Positions 8,147-18,534 of a stretch of DNA of 64,000 nucleotides are shown here, one piece after another (position 1 is the first letter of the stretch; each line of letters opens with the position of its first letter). The DNA is taken from contig NZ_CP090145.1 in the NCBI RefSeq assembly GCF_023008245.1, forward strand, positions 1,984,001-2,048,000. The letters run 5' to 3'. The position numbers and the translations under genes are program-made. The notes under the pieces were generated by a model, which worked only from the letters and a program-made list of their open reading frames with translations, searched no databases and had not been told where the DNA came from. The stretch comes from Flavobacterium sediminilitoris. GTDB lineage: Bacteria; Bacteroidota; Bacteroidia; Flavobacteriales; Flavobacteriaceae.

Positions 8147-11100
8147 TTATCGTTTTAAAGAAAAGTGAGCTTTAAATTGTTTTTGATTGCCATTTTCTAA
8201 ATAATCTAAAGAGAACCAGTAATCTGTTGAAGGAAGTTGATGTCCATTATATGTTCCATCCCAACCTTTACTGGTTTCTGAAGTACTTAGTTGTTTGATT
8301 AATTTTCCATATCTATCAAAGATATATAGTTTAGCATTTGATTGATTTAAACCTACAATGTTCCATGTGTCGTTATATCCATCTCCATTTGGAGTGAAGA
8401 ACTTAGGGTAGTCAATTACTAATATTGTTTGAGTTATGTAAGTACAGCCTGCTGTATCTGTAACTGTAATAGTATGTTCTCCCGCACTTACGTTGGTGAA
8501 AATATTTGATTCTTGAAAAGCGCCTTCATCTAATTGATATAGGTAAGTTTCAGAATTTCCATTTATAAGTACTGTAATAGTGGTGTTGTCAGAAAAAGCA
8601 TCTGTTAAAATAGTTGTAAAAGCATCTAATTGATGTGATGAGCTTACTGTTGCAAATACTTCTTCAGAAGAACATAGCGTAGTTGTGTTAGTAACAATAA
8701 CGGAATATAGTCCGATTGCATTAGCTACATATATTGGCTCATTTGCTCCTGAAATTAATAAACCATCTTTGTACCATTCAAAACTATAACCTGTAGTTGG
8801 TAATTCCGTGTCTAATGTGTAAGGTTGATATACTTGAGAGCTATTAGTAATACAAATAGTTCCGTCTTTTAAAATAGGTTCAGGTAACGGATTTGCAACG
8901 ATAGTTCCACTAAGAGATATAGGTTGACAACCACCAACAGTGCTTATGGTATAATTAAAATTGGTTGTAGGATTTCCGTTAATGGTAACAGTGTTTCCTG
9001 TTGTTGTAGCGGTCACTCCAGCAGGTAATCCTGTAACATTTGCGCTTGTTGCGCCACCACCAAAAGTATATTCAATAGAAGCAATATTATCTCCTGAACA
9101 TATAGTTTGATTGTTGTTTGCCGAGTTTAAAATTAAAGTAGCGTTTGGCTCTATAGTAATGTTTCCATTTAGTGTTGCTGTTCCACAACCACCAACAGTG
9201 CTTATGGTATAATTAAAGCTGTTTGCTGAATTTCCGCTAATAGTAACAGCGTTTCCTGTTGTTGTAGCGGTTACTCCAGCAGGTAATCCTGTAACGTTTA
9301 CACTTGTTGCTCCATTACCAAAAGTATATTCAATAGGATCGATAGTATTACCTACACAAACGGTTTGGTCATTGTTATCAGATAATAAAGTTAATGTTGC
9401 ATTTGAATTTACAATGATAGTTCCACTAAGAGATATAGGTTGACAACCACCAGCAGTGCTTATGTTATAATTAAAATCGGTTGTAGGATTTCCGCTAATG
9501 GTAACAGTGTTTCCTGTTGTTGTAGCGGTCATTCCAGCAGGTAATCCTGTAACATCTACGCTTGTTGCTCCACCACCAAAAGTATATTCAATAGAGGCAA
9601 TATTATCTCCTGAACATATAGTTTGATTGTTGTTTGCTGAGTTTAAAACTAAAGTAGCATTTGGTTCTATAGTAATATTTCCATTTAGTGTTGTTGTTCC
9701 ACAACCACCAACAGTGTTTATGGTATAATTAAAGCTGTTTGCTGAATTTCCGCTAATAGTAACAGCGTTTCCTGTTGTTGTAGCGGTTACTCCAGCAGGT
9801 AATCCTGTAACGTTTACACTTGTTGCTCCATTACCAAAAGTATATTCAATAGGATCGATAGTATTACCTACACAAACGGTTTGGTCATTGTTATCAGATA
9901 ATAAAGTTAATGTTGCATTTGGATTTACAACGATAGTTCCACTAAGGGATATAGGTTGACAACCACCAACAGTACTTATGTTATAATTAAAATCGGTTGT
10001 AGGATTTCCGCTAATGGTAACAGTGTTTCCTGTTGTTGTAGCAGTCACTCCAGCAGGTAATCCTGTAACATCTACGCTTGTTGCGCCACCACCAAAAGTA
10101 TATTCAATAGAAGCAATATTATCTCCTGAACATATAGTTTGATTGTTGTTTGCTGAGTTTAAAACTAAAGTAGCGTTTGGCTCTATAGTAATATTTCCAT
10201 TTAGTGTTGTTGTTCCACAACCACCAACAGTGCTTATGGTATAATTAAAGCTGTTTGTTGAATTTCCGCTAATAGTAACAGTGTTTCCTGTTGTTGTAGC
10301 GGTTACTCCAGCAGGTAATCCTGTAACGTTTACACTTGTTGCTCCATTTTCAAAAGTATATTCAATAGGATCGATAGTATTACCTACACAAACGGTTTGG
10401 TCATTGTTATCAGATAGTAATGTTAATGTTGCATTTGAATTTACAATGATATTTCCATTTAGTGTTGCTGTTCCACAACCACCAACAGTACTTATGGTAT
10501 AATTAAAATCGGTTGTAGGATTTCCGTTAATGGTAACAGTGTTTCCCGTTGTTGTAGCGGTCACTCCAGCAGGTAATCCTGTAACATCTACGCTTGTTGC
10601 ACCACCACCAAAAGTATATTCAATAGAAGCAATATTATCTCCTGAACATATAGTTTGATTGTTGTTTGCCGAGTTTAAGGTTAGTGTACTACCACTAACA
10701 GTTAATGTAATATCATCGGAAATAGATGCTCCACATGTATTTGTAGCTGTTAAGGTTACTGTAATTGTGCTTCCTGTAACAGCAGTATTTGGAACAGTAT
10801 AATTTGTAGGTAGTGTATTTGGACTTGAAAAAACACCAGATGAAGCTGTCCATAATACACTTTCGTGTCCTTGAGCATTTCCTGATAAATTAATGGTTTC
10901 TCCTGGACACACAGTAAGCGTTGCATTTCCAGCATCAACAGTAAAAGGAGGAATAGGTGCTGTACAACCATTGTTAACATAGCTAGGAGTTCCTGATGGT
11001 GTAAAATTTACAGTAGCTCCATTGTTTTCGGCTGTAGTACCTCCATACGTACCATATATGTTAGTTAAGTTTGCTCGTTGATAAGTTACAGTATCACTGC

Positions 11101-11605
11101 AACCACCACCAAAATCGATGCTCAAACTTCTTGTTCCTGGATTTGTATTGTAGTTTGCAAAATGACCAGAAGTAGTATTTGTATTATTTTGGAATATCAT
11201 GTAAATATCAGTTGTTAAAGCTCCAAATGAATTCAAAATAGTATTCAAATTAAAACTAGTAACAATAATTACAGTAGAATTAGGCGGAATTACACCACCA
11301 TTTGGTTCAAGTATTTGTCCACATCCACCCGCAGCAGCAATGTCTGTGTTTAATTGGGCAACTTTAGAAGCTGTTGTAGCGTTTTGTATAATACCTTTCC
11401 ATGAGTTAGAAGGCCAGTCAATATCTAAATTATTTGTACTTAGTAGATTATCTCCTGTTTTTATTCGAACCATTTCATTGAATCCTTCATTGCTTCCTGA
11501 ATCACAGGCATCTACAAGTATGCTTTCAATTTCAAAACATTGGGAGAAGCCTAAATTGGTTATTAATATAAAAACTCCAATTATAATTTTTTTAATTATT
11601 GTCAT
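8147..11605 (-). CDS. T9SS type B repeat protein (PKD-like repeats, gliding-motility-type C-terminus)
   Basis: The 1152-residue product has a signal peptide (1-21, cleavage after GFS). The region at about 22-200 is rich in Cys and resembles a lamin-tail-like domain. A PKD/Ig-like module lies at about 225-305. Seven repeats of about 86 residues then run to about residue 905, each with a core like IEYTFGGGATSVDVTGLPAG. The end (about 1065-1152) is a type B sorting domain: FFTPNGDGYNDTW, then LYIFDRYGKLIKQL and GWDGTYNG. It is therefore expected to be a T9SS surface or secreted protein, in the SprB-like adhesin style, although much shorter than SprB. No catalytic motif is seen. A -7 box at 11635-11642 lies 30 bp upstream. 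Confidence 0.88.
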   Translation of the reverse strand: MTIIKKIIIGVFILITNLGFSQCFEIESILVDACDSGSNEGFNEMVRIKTGDNLLSTNNLDIDWPSNSWKGIIQNATTASKVAQLNTDIAAAGGCGQILEPNGGVIPPNSTVIIVTSFNLNTILNSFGALTTDIYMIFQNNTNTTSGHFANYNTNPGTRSLSIDFGGGCSDTVTYQRANLTNIYGTYGGTTAENNGATVNFTPSGTPSYVNNGCTAPIPPFTVDAGNATLTVCPGETINLSGNAQGHESVLWTASSGVFSSPNTLPTNYTVPNTAVTGSTITVTLTATNTCGASISDDITLTVSGSTLTLNSANNNQTICSGDNIASIEYTFGGGATSVDVTGLPAGVTATTTGNTVTINGNPTTDFNYTISTVGGCGTATLNGNIIVNSNATLTLLSDNNDQTVCVGNTIDPIEYTFENGATSVNVTGLPAGVTATTTGNTVTISGNSTNSFNYTISTVGGCGTTTLNGNITIEPNATLVLNSANNNQTICSGDNIASIEYTFGGGATSVDVTGLPAGVTATTTGNTVTISGNPTTDFNYNISTVGGCQPISLSGTIVVNPNATLTLLSDNNDQTVCVGNTIDPIEYTFGNGATSVNVTGLPAGVTATTTGNAVTISGNSANSFNYTINTVGGCGTTTLNGNITIEPNATLVLNSANNNQTICSGDNIASIEYTFGGGATSVDVTGLPAGMTATTTGNTVTISGNPTTDFNYNISTAGGCQPISLSGTIIVNSNATLTLLSDNNDQTVCVGNTIDPIEYTFGNGATSVNVTGLPAGVTATTTGNAVTISGNSANSFNYTISTVGGCGTATLNGNITIEPNATLILNSANNNQTICSGDNIASIEYTFGGGATSANVTGLPAGVTATTTGNTVTINGNPTTNFNYTISTVGGCQPISLSGTIVANPLPEPILKDGTICITNSSQVYQPYTLDTELPTTGYSFEWYKDGLLISGANEPIYVANAIGLYSVIVTNTTTLCSSEEVFATVSSSHQLDAFTTILTDAFSDNTTITVLINGNSETYLYQLDEGAFQESNIFTNVSAGEHTITVTDTAGCTYITQTILVIDYPKFFTPNGDGYNDTWNIVGLNQSNAKLYIFDRYGKLIKQLSTSETSKGWDGTYNGHQLPSTDYWFSLDYLENGNQKQFKAHFSLKR
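8890..10690 (-). repeat. Higher-order tandem repeat, period 516 bp (two alternating 86-codon modules)
   Basis: Seven modules alternate in two types, A (NNNQTICSGDNIASIEY) and B (NNDQTVCVGNTIDPIEY), as A-B-A-B-A-B-A. The landmark ctcctgaaca occurs at 9091, 9607, 10123 and 10639, always exactly 516 bp apart, showing that A+B is the unit of amplification. Confidence 0.92.
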
Positions 11606-11634
11606 TTGATTTTATCGTTAAAGGAAAACGGACG

Positions 11635-11642
11635 CAAATTTA
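11635..11642 (-). promoter_or_regulatory. -7 box (TAAATTTG) for the gene starting at 11605
   Basis: A perfect TAnnTTTG match on the minus strand, 29 bp before the ATG. No clear TTG-type -33 element is found at the usual spacing. Confidence 0.5.
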
Positions 11643-11711
11643 CAAATTATGTAGGAGTTTTAATATTACTAAATGATTAATATTCTTGTTTCAAATGGCT
11701 TCTTTCGCTTT

Positions 11712-12956
11712 TTAATCTATTAATTGTGCAAATAAATCTTCTTTTTCATTAAGATAATGAAAGTTAAATCCTTTTTCTTTCATTTTAATTTGAATGGGTG
11801 AAATATCTGTTTTATTTTTTAGTTCTAAACCTACAATTACAGGTCCTGATTCTCTGCTGTTTTTTTGTTTGAATTGAAAATAAGTGATATCATCATCATC
11901 GCCTAAAATATAATTTACAAATTCTTTTAAAGCTCCAGGTCGTTGTGGAAACTGAATCATAAAATAGTGTTTTAGACCTTCGTATAAAAGGGAACGTTCT
12001 TTTATTTCAGCAGTACGTTCTATGTCATTATTACTGCCGCTAACAATGCAAACTACATTTTTACCTTTTATTTTGTCTTTGTAAAAATCAAGTGCAGCAA
12101 TAGTTAATGCTCCAGCAGGTTCCACAACCATAGCTTCTTCATTATATAATTGTAATATAGTGGAGCAAACTTTTCCTTCAGGAACTAAAATAATATCGTC
12201 AAGATTTTTTTGACAAATGGTAAAGTTGTTTTGACCTACTTGTTTTACAGCAGCACCATCTACAAATTTATCTATAGATTTTAAGCGTGTGTTTATTCCT
12301 TTTTCAATTGAAGTTTTCATAGATGGAGCTCCTGCTGGTTCTACACCTATAATTTTTGTAGTAGGACTTAATTCTTTAAAAACAGTTGAAAGTCCGGAAG
12401 CTAATCCACCTCCTCCTATGGGAATAAAAATATAATCAATATGTTCTTTATAATCGTCTAATATTTCAAGACCAACAGTGCCTTGACCTGCAATTACTTT
12501 TAAATCATCGAAAGGATGAATGAATGTTTTTTTAAGTGTGAAGGCTTCTTTAATAGCTGTTTCATTAGCATCGTCAAAAGTGTCTCCAAAAAGTTCAATT
12601 TCAATATATTCTTTACCGAAAAGTTGTACTTGTTTAATCTTTTGTTTTGGAGTTGTTTTGGGCATAAATATTTTACCTTTTATTTGTAAAAGGTTACAGG
12701 AATAGGCAACTCCTTGTGCATGATTACCTGCGCTTGCGCAAACTATTCCTTGTTTTTTTTCTTGTTCGTTTAAGGAGCTTATTTTATTATATGCTCCTCT
12801 TATTTTATATGAACGAACTACTTGTAAATCCTCTCGTTTTAAAAGTATATTAGCTTCAAAAGCATCAGATAAATTTCTGTTAGGTTTTAATGGAGTAGGG
12901 AATACTACTCCATTAAATTGTGTTTTAGCTATTATTATTTCTTGTAATAATTTCAT
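11712..12956 (-). CDS. ilvA: Threonine ammonia-lyase (threonine deaminase)
   Basis: Converts threonine to 2-oxobutanoate, the first step committed to isoleucine, in the cytoplasm. The PLP lysine lies in SYKIRGAYN (Lys51 from the chosen start). The phosphate-binding loop IPIGGGGLASGL, the ASAGNHAQGVAY motif and a single C-terminal ACT-like domain (HYFMIQFPQRPGALKEFV) mark a biosynthetic enzyme. The product is 414 residues. The frame is open up to an ATG at 12980, which would overlap ilvC; I prefer the ATG at 12954-12956 (MKLLQEI), which leaves 10 bp after the ilvC stop and fits the family N-terminus. It is the last gene of the ilv operon. No convincing terminator is visible in the 100 bp downstream. 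Confidence 0.93.
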   Translation of the reverse strand: MKLLQEIIIAKTQFNGVVFPTPLKPNRNLSDAFEANILLKREDLQVVRSYKIRGAYNKISSLNEQEKKQGIVCASAGNHAQGVAYSCNLLQIKGKIFMPKTTPKQKIKQVQLFGKEYIEIELFGDTFDDANETAIKEAFTLKKTFIHPFDDLKVIAGQGTVGLEILDDYKEHIDYIFIPIGGGGLASGLSTVFKELSPTTKIIGVEPAGAPSMKTSIEKGINTRLKSIDKFVDGAAVKQVGQNNFTICQKNLDDIILVPEGKVCSTILQLYNEEAMVVEPAGALTIAALDFYKDKIKGKNVVCIVSGSNNDIERTAEIKERSLLYEGLKHYFMIQFPQRPGALKEFVNYILGDDDDITYFQFKQKNSRESGPVIVGLELKNKTDISPIQIKMKEKGFNFHYLNEKEDLFAQLID

Positions 12957-12966
12957 TTTCTGTAAA

Positions 12967-14448
12967 TTAATTAAGCACAATTTTTTTCATTTCAGTCATG
13001 GCTTCACGGAGTTGAGCTCCACAAATTTCAATAGAATGATTTCTAATATTGGCATTAATTTTTACAAGCTCGAAATTGTCTACATTTTGATTTGCTGTAT
13101 CATTGAAGTTTTTTCCAATAAGATTTGTGTCTATTTTTTTCATAAAGTTGGATAAAAGAGGCTTGCAAGCATGATCAAATAAATAGCAACCATATTCTGC
13201 GGTGTCTGATATTACACGATTCATTTCATATAATTTTTTACGAGCAATAGTATTTGCAATTAATGGAACTTCATGTAAAGATTCATAATAAGCCGATTCG
13301 TTTTTAATACCAGAAAGTGTCATAGTTTCATAGGCTAGTTCTACACCTGCTTTTACAAATGCAACCATTAATGTTGTTTTGTCAAAATATTCTTGTTCGC
13401 TAATTTTTACATCGCTTGCTGTTGTTTTTTCAAAATCAGTTTGTCCGGTTGCTTCTCTCCATGTTAGTAGATTTTTATCGCCTTCAGCCCAATCTTTCAT
13501 CATGTTTTTCGAAAATTCCCCCGATAAAATATCATCCATGTGTTTGTTGAATAAAGGAGCCATGATTTCTTTTAATTCTTCAGCTAGTTTAAAAGCCTCA
13601 ATTTTTGCAGGATTTGACAAACGATCCATCATATTTGTAATTCCTCCTATTTTTAACGCTTCTGTAATGGTTTCCCAACCATATTGTACTAGTTTTGAGG
13701 CATAACTTGGTTCGATTCCTTTTTCAATCATTTTATTGAAAGATAAAATAGATCCAGTTTGTAATAATCCACAAAGGATGGTTTGTTCTCCCATTAAATC
13801 TGATTTTACTTCTGCTACAAATGAAGAAAGCAAAACACCTGCTTTATGTCCTCCTGTAGCTACGCAATATGCTTTTGCAAGTTCTAAACCGTCACCATTT
13901 GGATTATTATCAGAGTGTACAGCAATTAATGTAGGTACTCCAAATCCTCGTAAATATTCTGCACGTACTTCTGATGCGGGAGATTTTGGTGCAATCATGA
14001 TTACAGTGATGTCTTCACGAATTTGTATTCCTTCTTCTACAATGTTGAAGCCATGAGAATAAGATAGACAAGCTCCTTTTTTCATTAGTGGAACTGCTTT
14101 ATTGATTACTTGTGTATGTTGTTTATCGGGTGCTAAATTTGAAACCAAATCAGCAGTAGGAATCATATCTTCAAATGTACCTACTTCAAAACCATTTTCA
14201 GTAGCATTAATAAAGGATGCTCTTTTGTTGTCAATAGCTTCTTGTCTTAGTGCATAAGCAACTTGAAGTCCGCTATCTCGCATGTTTTGGCCTTGTGCTA
14301 ATCCTTGTGCACCACATCCAATAATTACTATTTTTTTATTTTGAAGCTTTGAAATTCCATTAGAAAATTCTGTACTGTTCATAAAATCGCATTTTCCTAA
14401 TTCTTGAACTTTTAAACGATGTGGAAGCGAGTTGAAATAATTTGTCAT
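12967..14448 (-). CDS. ilvC: Ketol-acid reductoisomerase, class II
   Basis: Isomerises and reduces acetolactate or acetohydroxybutyrate with NADPH to the dihydroxy acids of the valine and isoleucine branches. The 493-residue length and duplicated C-terminal knotted domain mark the long, E. coli-like class II enzyme. The Rossmann motif is [14 protein letters not shown] near residue 45; [19 protein letters not shown] and [17 protein letters not shown] are conserved active-site segments. It sits between ilvN (30 bp upstream) and ilvA, so both isoleucine and valine synthesis are served by the same transcript. Confidence 0.95.
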   Translation of the reverse strand: MTNYFNSLPHRLKVQELGKCDFMNSTEFSNGISKLQNKKIVIIGCGAQGLAQGQNMRDSGLQVAYALRQEAIDNKRASFINATENGFEVGTFEDMIPTADLVSNLAPDKQHTQVINKAVPLMKKGACLSYSHGFNIVEEGIQIREDITVIMIAPKSPASEVRAEYLRGFGVPTLIAVHSDNNPNGDGLELAKAYCVATGGHKAGVLLSSFVAEVKSDLMGEQTILCGLLQTGSILSFNKMIEKGIEPSYASKLVQYGWETITEALKIGGITNMMDRLSNPAKIEAFKLAEELKEIMAPLFNKHMDDILSGEFSKNMMKDWAEGDKNLLTWREATGQTDFEKTTASDVKISEQEYFDKTTLMVAFVKAGVELAYETMTLSGIKNESAYYESLHEVPLIANTIARKKLYEMNRVISDTAEYGCYLFDHACKPLLSNFMKKIDTNLIGKNFNDTANQNVDNFELVKINANIRNHSIEICGAQLREAMTEMKKIVLN

Positions 14449-14478
14449 TTTTATTTTTTATTTTAGATGTGCTATCTT

Positions 14479-15066
14479 TTATAATTCGAAAGTTATTTTT
14501 TCACGATGTGTAAAATCAATTCTACTAAGTAGTTTTGAAGGGTCATTTTTTTCAATGTCTAAAACTTTTTTATGAATACCTTCACTTGCTTTGATAATGG
14601 CAATTCTTGAACTTCTTACAAATTCAATTAGTTGATATTCTTTTAGTTTTTTAAGTAATTTTTCAATTTCTTCTTGCTGACCGGTTGTTTCAAATACAGT
14701 ATAATCTTCTCTAATTACAATTGCTCGAGCTCCATATTCTCTTAAAAGACGTTCTACTTTTACTTCTTTCATAGTTATAGAAGTAGGTACTTTGTATAGA
14801 GCCATTTGTTGCCAAATAATCTCTTCATTTGTGTTATAATATACTTTAAGAACATCAATTAATTTTTCTAATTGTCGAGCTAGGTTTTTTATTTTTTCTT
14901 CTGTTTCTAGAATGACTAATGTGAAGCGATAAATGTTTTTTATTTCACTAGGTGAAGTGTTTAAACTTTCAATATTTATTTTTCTTCTAGCAAATAATAT
15001 GGAAATCTTAGTGATAAGACCTATATGGTTTTCAGTATATATGGTTAATGTATATTCTTTTTTCAT
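14479..15066 (-). CDS. ilvN: Acetolactate synthase small (regulatory) subunit
   Basis: Regulatory subunit that binds the catalytic IlvB and usually confers feedback inhibition by valine. The N-terminal ACT domain is obvious (YTLTIYTENHIGLITKISILFARRKINIESL, written here only as the family pattern with conserved Gly-Leu and Ile-Glu-Ser-Leu positions at about residues 16-35). A second, C-terminal ACT-like region follows (about 80-160). At 195 residues it is slightly longer than the typical 160-180. It follows ilvB by 25 bp, the usual large-small subunit pair. Confidence 0.92.
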   Translation of the reverse strand: MKKEYTLTIYTENHIGLITKISILFARRKINIESLNTSPSEIKNIYRFTLVILETEEKIKNLARQLEKLIDVLKVYYNTNEEIIWQQMALYKVPTSITMKEVKVERLLREYGARAIVIREDYTVFETTGQQEEIEKLLKKLKEYQLIEFVRSSRIAIIKASEGIHKKVLDIEKNDPSKLLSRIDFTHREKITFEL

Positions 15067-15091
15067 GATTAAATAGTTTATTTTCCTGTTA

Positions 15092-16840
15092 CTATATTTC
15101 TTCTTTGGTCATTACTATTTCTGCTACTCCTTTTCCTTGAGGAACCATTGGAAAAACATTATCTTCATGTATTACTGCAATTTCAAGTAGATATGATTCA
15201 GGATGGTTTAACATTTCTTTTAAGCTAGTTTTTAATGATTCTCGTTCTGAAATCTGTTTTCCTTTAATACCATAAGCATTGGCAACAGCAACAAAATTTG
15301 GACTTTGAATATCTGTAAAAGAGTATCGTTTTTCATGAAATAATTCTTGCCATTGTCTTACCATTCCTAAGAAATTATTGTTTAGAATTACAATTTTAAC
15401 ATTGGCTTTAAATTGCATAATTGTTCCTAGTTCTTGAATGTTCATTTGCGCACCGCCATCGCCCATAATTGCTACAATTTCTCTTTCTGGAGCACCATAT
15501 TTTGCTCCAATTGCTGCCGGAAGTGCAAATCCCATAGTTCCTAAACCTCCACTTGTAATATTGCTTCGTGATTGCGTTTGTTTTGCATATCGACAAGCAA
15601 TCATTTGATGTTGTCCTACATCTGTTACAATTACAGCTTTACCATTAGTTAACTCGTTTAAAACATTTAAAACTTCTCCCATGGTTAATTTGCCTGCTTC
15701 TGGAGCCAATTCTTTATTCATTAGTTGGTTTATCTCTTTTTCTTTCTTTTCTTCAAATTCTTTAAACCATTCATAATGAGTATTAACATTAATTAATTGA
15801 GTTAAAAGCGGTAATGTTTTTTTACAATTTCCCCATATAGCAACCGTAGTTTGTACATTTTTATCAATTTCGGCAGGATCTATATCCAAATGAATAATTT
15901 TAGCTTGCTTAGCATATAAGTCTAATCGGCCTGTAACTCGATCATCGAATCGCATTCCAATAGCAATAAGAACATCACATTCGTTAGTTAAATAATTAGG
16001 CGCATAATTTCCATGCATTCCTACCATACCAACTCCTAATGGATGATTTGTAGGGATAGCACTCATTCCCATGATTGTCCAAGCACTAGGTAATCCTGCT
16101 TTTTCAATGAAAGCAAGTAATTCTTTTTCGGCATTTCCTAAAATTACACCTTGACCAAAAACAACCATTGGTTTTTTAGCTTGGTTTATTATTTTAGCTG
16201 CTTGTTCAATGTATTCATTTCTTATAATTGGTTCAGGACGATAGCTTCTTATATGACTACATGATTTATATCCTGTATAATTGAAAAGTTGTAACTGAGC
16301 ATTTTTGGTTATATCGATTAAAACAGGTCCGGGTCTTCCAGATTTAGCAATGTAAAAAGCTTTAGCTAAAACTTCAGGAATTTCATTTGCATCTGTAACT
16401 TGATAGTTCCATTTTGTTATAGGTGTGGTGATATTGATAATATCTGTTTCTTGAAAGGCATCAGTTCCTAATAGGTGAGCAAATACTTGTCCGGTTATAC
16501 AAACTAAAGGAGTAGAGTCAATTTGTGCATCAGCAAGACCTGTTACAAGGTTTGTTGCACCAGGACCACTCGTTGCAAAAACAACTCCTGTTTTTCCGCT
16601 TGCTCTGGCAAATCCTTGTGCAGCATGAATAGCACCTTGTTCATGACGTACTAAAACGTGATTTAAATTTTCTTTAAAATCATAGAGTGCATCATAAATG
16701 GGCATAATAGCACCACCTGGATATCCAAAAATTGTTGAGACGTTTTCAGACAATAATGCATCAATTACAGCTAAACTACCACTAATATTATGTGTTTTTA
16801 TTGTTGTATTTTCTTTTAACTCTTTGTCTAATGTTTCCAT
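15092..16840 (-). CDS. ilvB: Acetolactate synthase large (catalytic) subunit
   Basis: ThDP-dependent enzyme that condenses pyruvate with pyruvate or 2-oxobutanoate, the shared first step of valine and isoleucine synthesis. The 582-residue protein shows the three expected domains: the N-terminal ThDP-PYR domain with the catalytic Glu in VRHEQGAIHAAQGFAR (Glu67), the central FAD-binding domain, and the C-terminal ThDP-PP domain with the GDGGAQMN...NN metal-ThDP motif. The anabolic FAD-containing type is supported by FGYPGGAIMPIYDAL. It lies 11 bp after ilvD and ahead of its regulatory partner ilvN. Confidence 0.95.
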   Translation of the reverse strand: METLDKELKENTTIKTHNISGSLAVIDALLSENVSTIFGYPGGAIMPIYDALYDFKENLNHVLVRHEQGAIHAAQGFARASGKTGVVFATSGPGATNLVTGLADAQIDSTPLVCITGQVFAHLLGTDAFQETDIINITTPITKWNYQVTDANEIPEVLAKAFYIAKSGRPGPVLIDITKNAQLQLFNYTGYKSCSHIRSYRPEPIIRNEYIEQAAKIINQAKKPMVVFGQGVILGNAEKELLAFIEKAGLPSAWTIMGMSAIPTNHPLGVGMVGMHGNYAPNYLTNECDVLIAIGMRFDDRVTGRLDLYAKQAKIIHLDIDPAEIDKNVQTTVAIWGNCKKTLPLLTQLINVNTHYEWFKEFEEKKEKEINQLMNKELAPEAGKLTMGEVLNVLNELTNGKAVIVTDVGQHQMIACRYAKQTQSRSNITSGGLGTMGFALPAAIGAKYGAPEREIVAIMGDGGAQMNIQELGTIMQFKANVKIVILNNNFLGMVRQWQELFHEKRYSFTDIQSPNFVAVANAYGIKGKQISERESLKTSLKEMLNHPESYLLEIAVIHEDNVFPMVPQGKGVAEIVMTKEEI

Positions 16841-16851
16841 GATTTTGTTTT

Positions 16852-18531
16852 TTAAAATTCATCAGTAATGCAGCCTTTTGAAGCATCGGTTACTAATTTT
16901 TGATATTTATATAATACGCCTTTTGTTACTTTAGGTTTTGGCTGCTTAAATTGTTCTCTTCTTTTCTTAAGTTCTTCACCTGTAACAGCTAAGTGAATAG
17001 TGTTATTAATAGCGTTAATCTCTATATGATCTCCATCTTTGACCAATGCTATTGTGCCTCCGTCATAAGCTTCAGGTGAAATGTGTCCAACGACAAATCC
17101 ATGAGTACCACCGCTAAATCTACCATCGGTAATTAATGCTACACTTTTTCCTAAACCTGCGCCAATTATTGCAGAAGTTGGTTTTAGCATTTCAGGCATT
17201 CCTGGGCCTCCTTTTGGACCAACATATCGAATAACAATGACATCACCTGCTTTAATTATTTTATTTTCAATGCCTTTGATTAGCTCCTTTTCACCATTAA
17301 AAACCTTGGCAGGACCAGAAAATTTTTCACCTTCTTTTCCTGTGATTTTAGCAACAGAACCATTTTTTGCGAGATTGCCATATAAGATTTGAAGATGTCC
17401 TGTTTTTTTTATTGGATTTTCAATTGGCTTAATGATATTTTGATCCTCAAAATCAATGTCGATAATGTTTTTTAAATTTTCGGCAACTGTTTTTCCAGTA
17501 ACAGTTAAGCAATCTCCATGTAACATTTTTTTAGCTAGTAAATATTTCAAAACCATTGGTACACCTCCTTTTTCGTGGAGATTTTGCATTAAGTAATTGC
17601 CTCCAGGTTTAAAATCTGCAATTAATGGTGTTTTATTACTGATTCGTTGAAAATCATCTTGGGTTATGGTTATTCCAACACTTTTTGCCATTGCGATTAT
17701 GTGTAAAACAGCATTAGTGCTTCCTCCAAGTGCAATTAGTGTGGTTATTGCATTTTCAAAAGCTTTAAATGTCATTATGTCTTTTGGGCAGATATTCTTT
17801 TCTAATAATAGTTTAATGTAGGATGCGACTTGTTTACATTCTTCGATTTTTTCATGAGAAATTGCAGGATTAGAACTAGAATAGGGGAGACTCATGCCAA
17901 GAGCTTCAATAGCAATTGCCATAGTGTTTGCAGTGTACATTCCACCACAAGCTCCAGCTCCTGGGCAAGAATTTTTTATAATTCCTTTAAAATCTTCTTC
18001 AGAAATTTTTCCTGCTATTTTTTCTCCTAATGCTTCAAATGCTGATACGATATTTAGATCTTTTCCTTGGTATTTTCCTGGTGCAATTGTACCTCCATAT
18101 ACCATTATAGAAGGGCGATTTAATCTTCCCATTGCTATTATGGAACCTGGCATATTCTTATCGCAACCGGGAATTGCAATTACAGCATCGTAGTAATGGC
18201 CGTCTACTACGCTTTCTATACTATCGGCTATTATTTCTCTACTTACAAGTGAGTATCGCATACCGTCTGTTCCGTTTGTAATTCCATCACTTATACCAAT
18301 AGTGTTAAATATTAATCCAACCATTTCAGAGGAGTTAATTTCCGCTTTTATATAAGTTGCTAAATGATTTAAATGCATATTGCAAGTGTTACCATCATAA
18401 CCCATTGAAGCAATTCCAATGAAAGGTTGTGTTAATTGTTTATCGGTTAAACCAATGCCATATAGCATAGCTTGAGCAGCAGGTTGAGTAGGATCTTGTG
18501 TAACTGTTTTACTATGTTTATTTAGCTCCAT
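16852..18531 (-). CDS. ilvD: Dihydroxy-acid dehydratase
   Basis: Dehydrates the dihydroxy acids to the 2-oxo acids before transamination. The 559-residue sequence has the three cysteines expected to hold the Fe-S cluster: Cys50 (DGNTCNMHL), Cys123 ([10 protein letters not shown]) and Cys195 ([16 protein letters not shown], second Cys). The C-terminal motif SDGRFSGG appears as [11 protein letters not shown]. It begins 3 bp after ilvE ends, indicating tight co-translation. Confidence 0.95.
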   Translation of the reverse strand: MELNKHSKTVTQDPTQPAAQAMLYGIGLTDKQLTQPFIGIASMGYDGNTCNMHLNHLATYIKAEINSSEMVGLIFNTIGISDGITNGTDGMRYSLVSREIIADSIESVVDGHYYDAVIAIPGCDKNMPGSIIAMGRLNRPSIMVYGGTIAPGKYQGKDLNIVSAFEALGEKIAGKISEEDFKGIIKNSCPGAGACGGMYTANTMAIAIEALGMSLPYSSSNPAISHEKIEECKQVASYIKLLLEKNICPKDIMTFKAFENAITTLIALGGSTNAVLHIIAMAKSVGITITQDDFQRISNKTPLIADFKPGGNYLMQNLHEKGGVPMVLKYLLAKKMLHGDCLTVTGKTVAENLKNIIDIDFEDQNIIKPIENPIKKTGHLQILYGNLAKNGSVAKITGKEGEKFSGPAKVFNGEKELIKGIENKIIKAGDVIVIRYVGPKGGPGMPEMLKPTSAIIGAGLGKSVALITDGRFSGGTHGFVVGHISPEAYDGGTIALVKDGDHIEINAINNTIHLAVTGEELKKRREQFKQPKPKVTKGVLYKYQKLVTDASKGCITDEF

Positions 18532-18534
18532 GTT

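Noticed and set aside
10281..10502. Plus-strand open frame inside the repeat gene
   Set aside because: Antisense shadow produced by the repetitive codons of the T9SS protein.
8890..10690. CRISPR-like regular repeats
   Set aside because: The repeats are 258/516 bp, stay in frame and encode protein modules; there are no short repeats with unique spacers.
13379..14056. Two ~107-codon plus-strand frames over ilvC
   Set aside because: Antisense to a fully conserved enzyme; no export signal, motif or start context.
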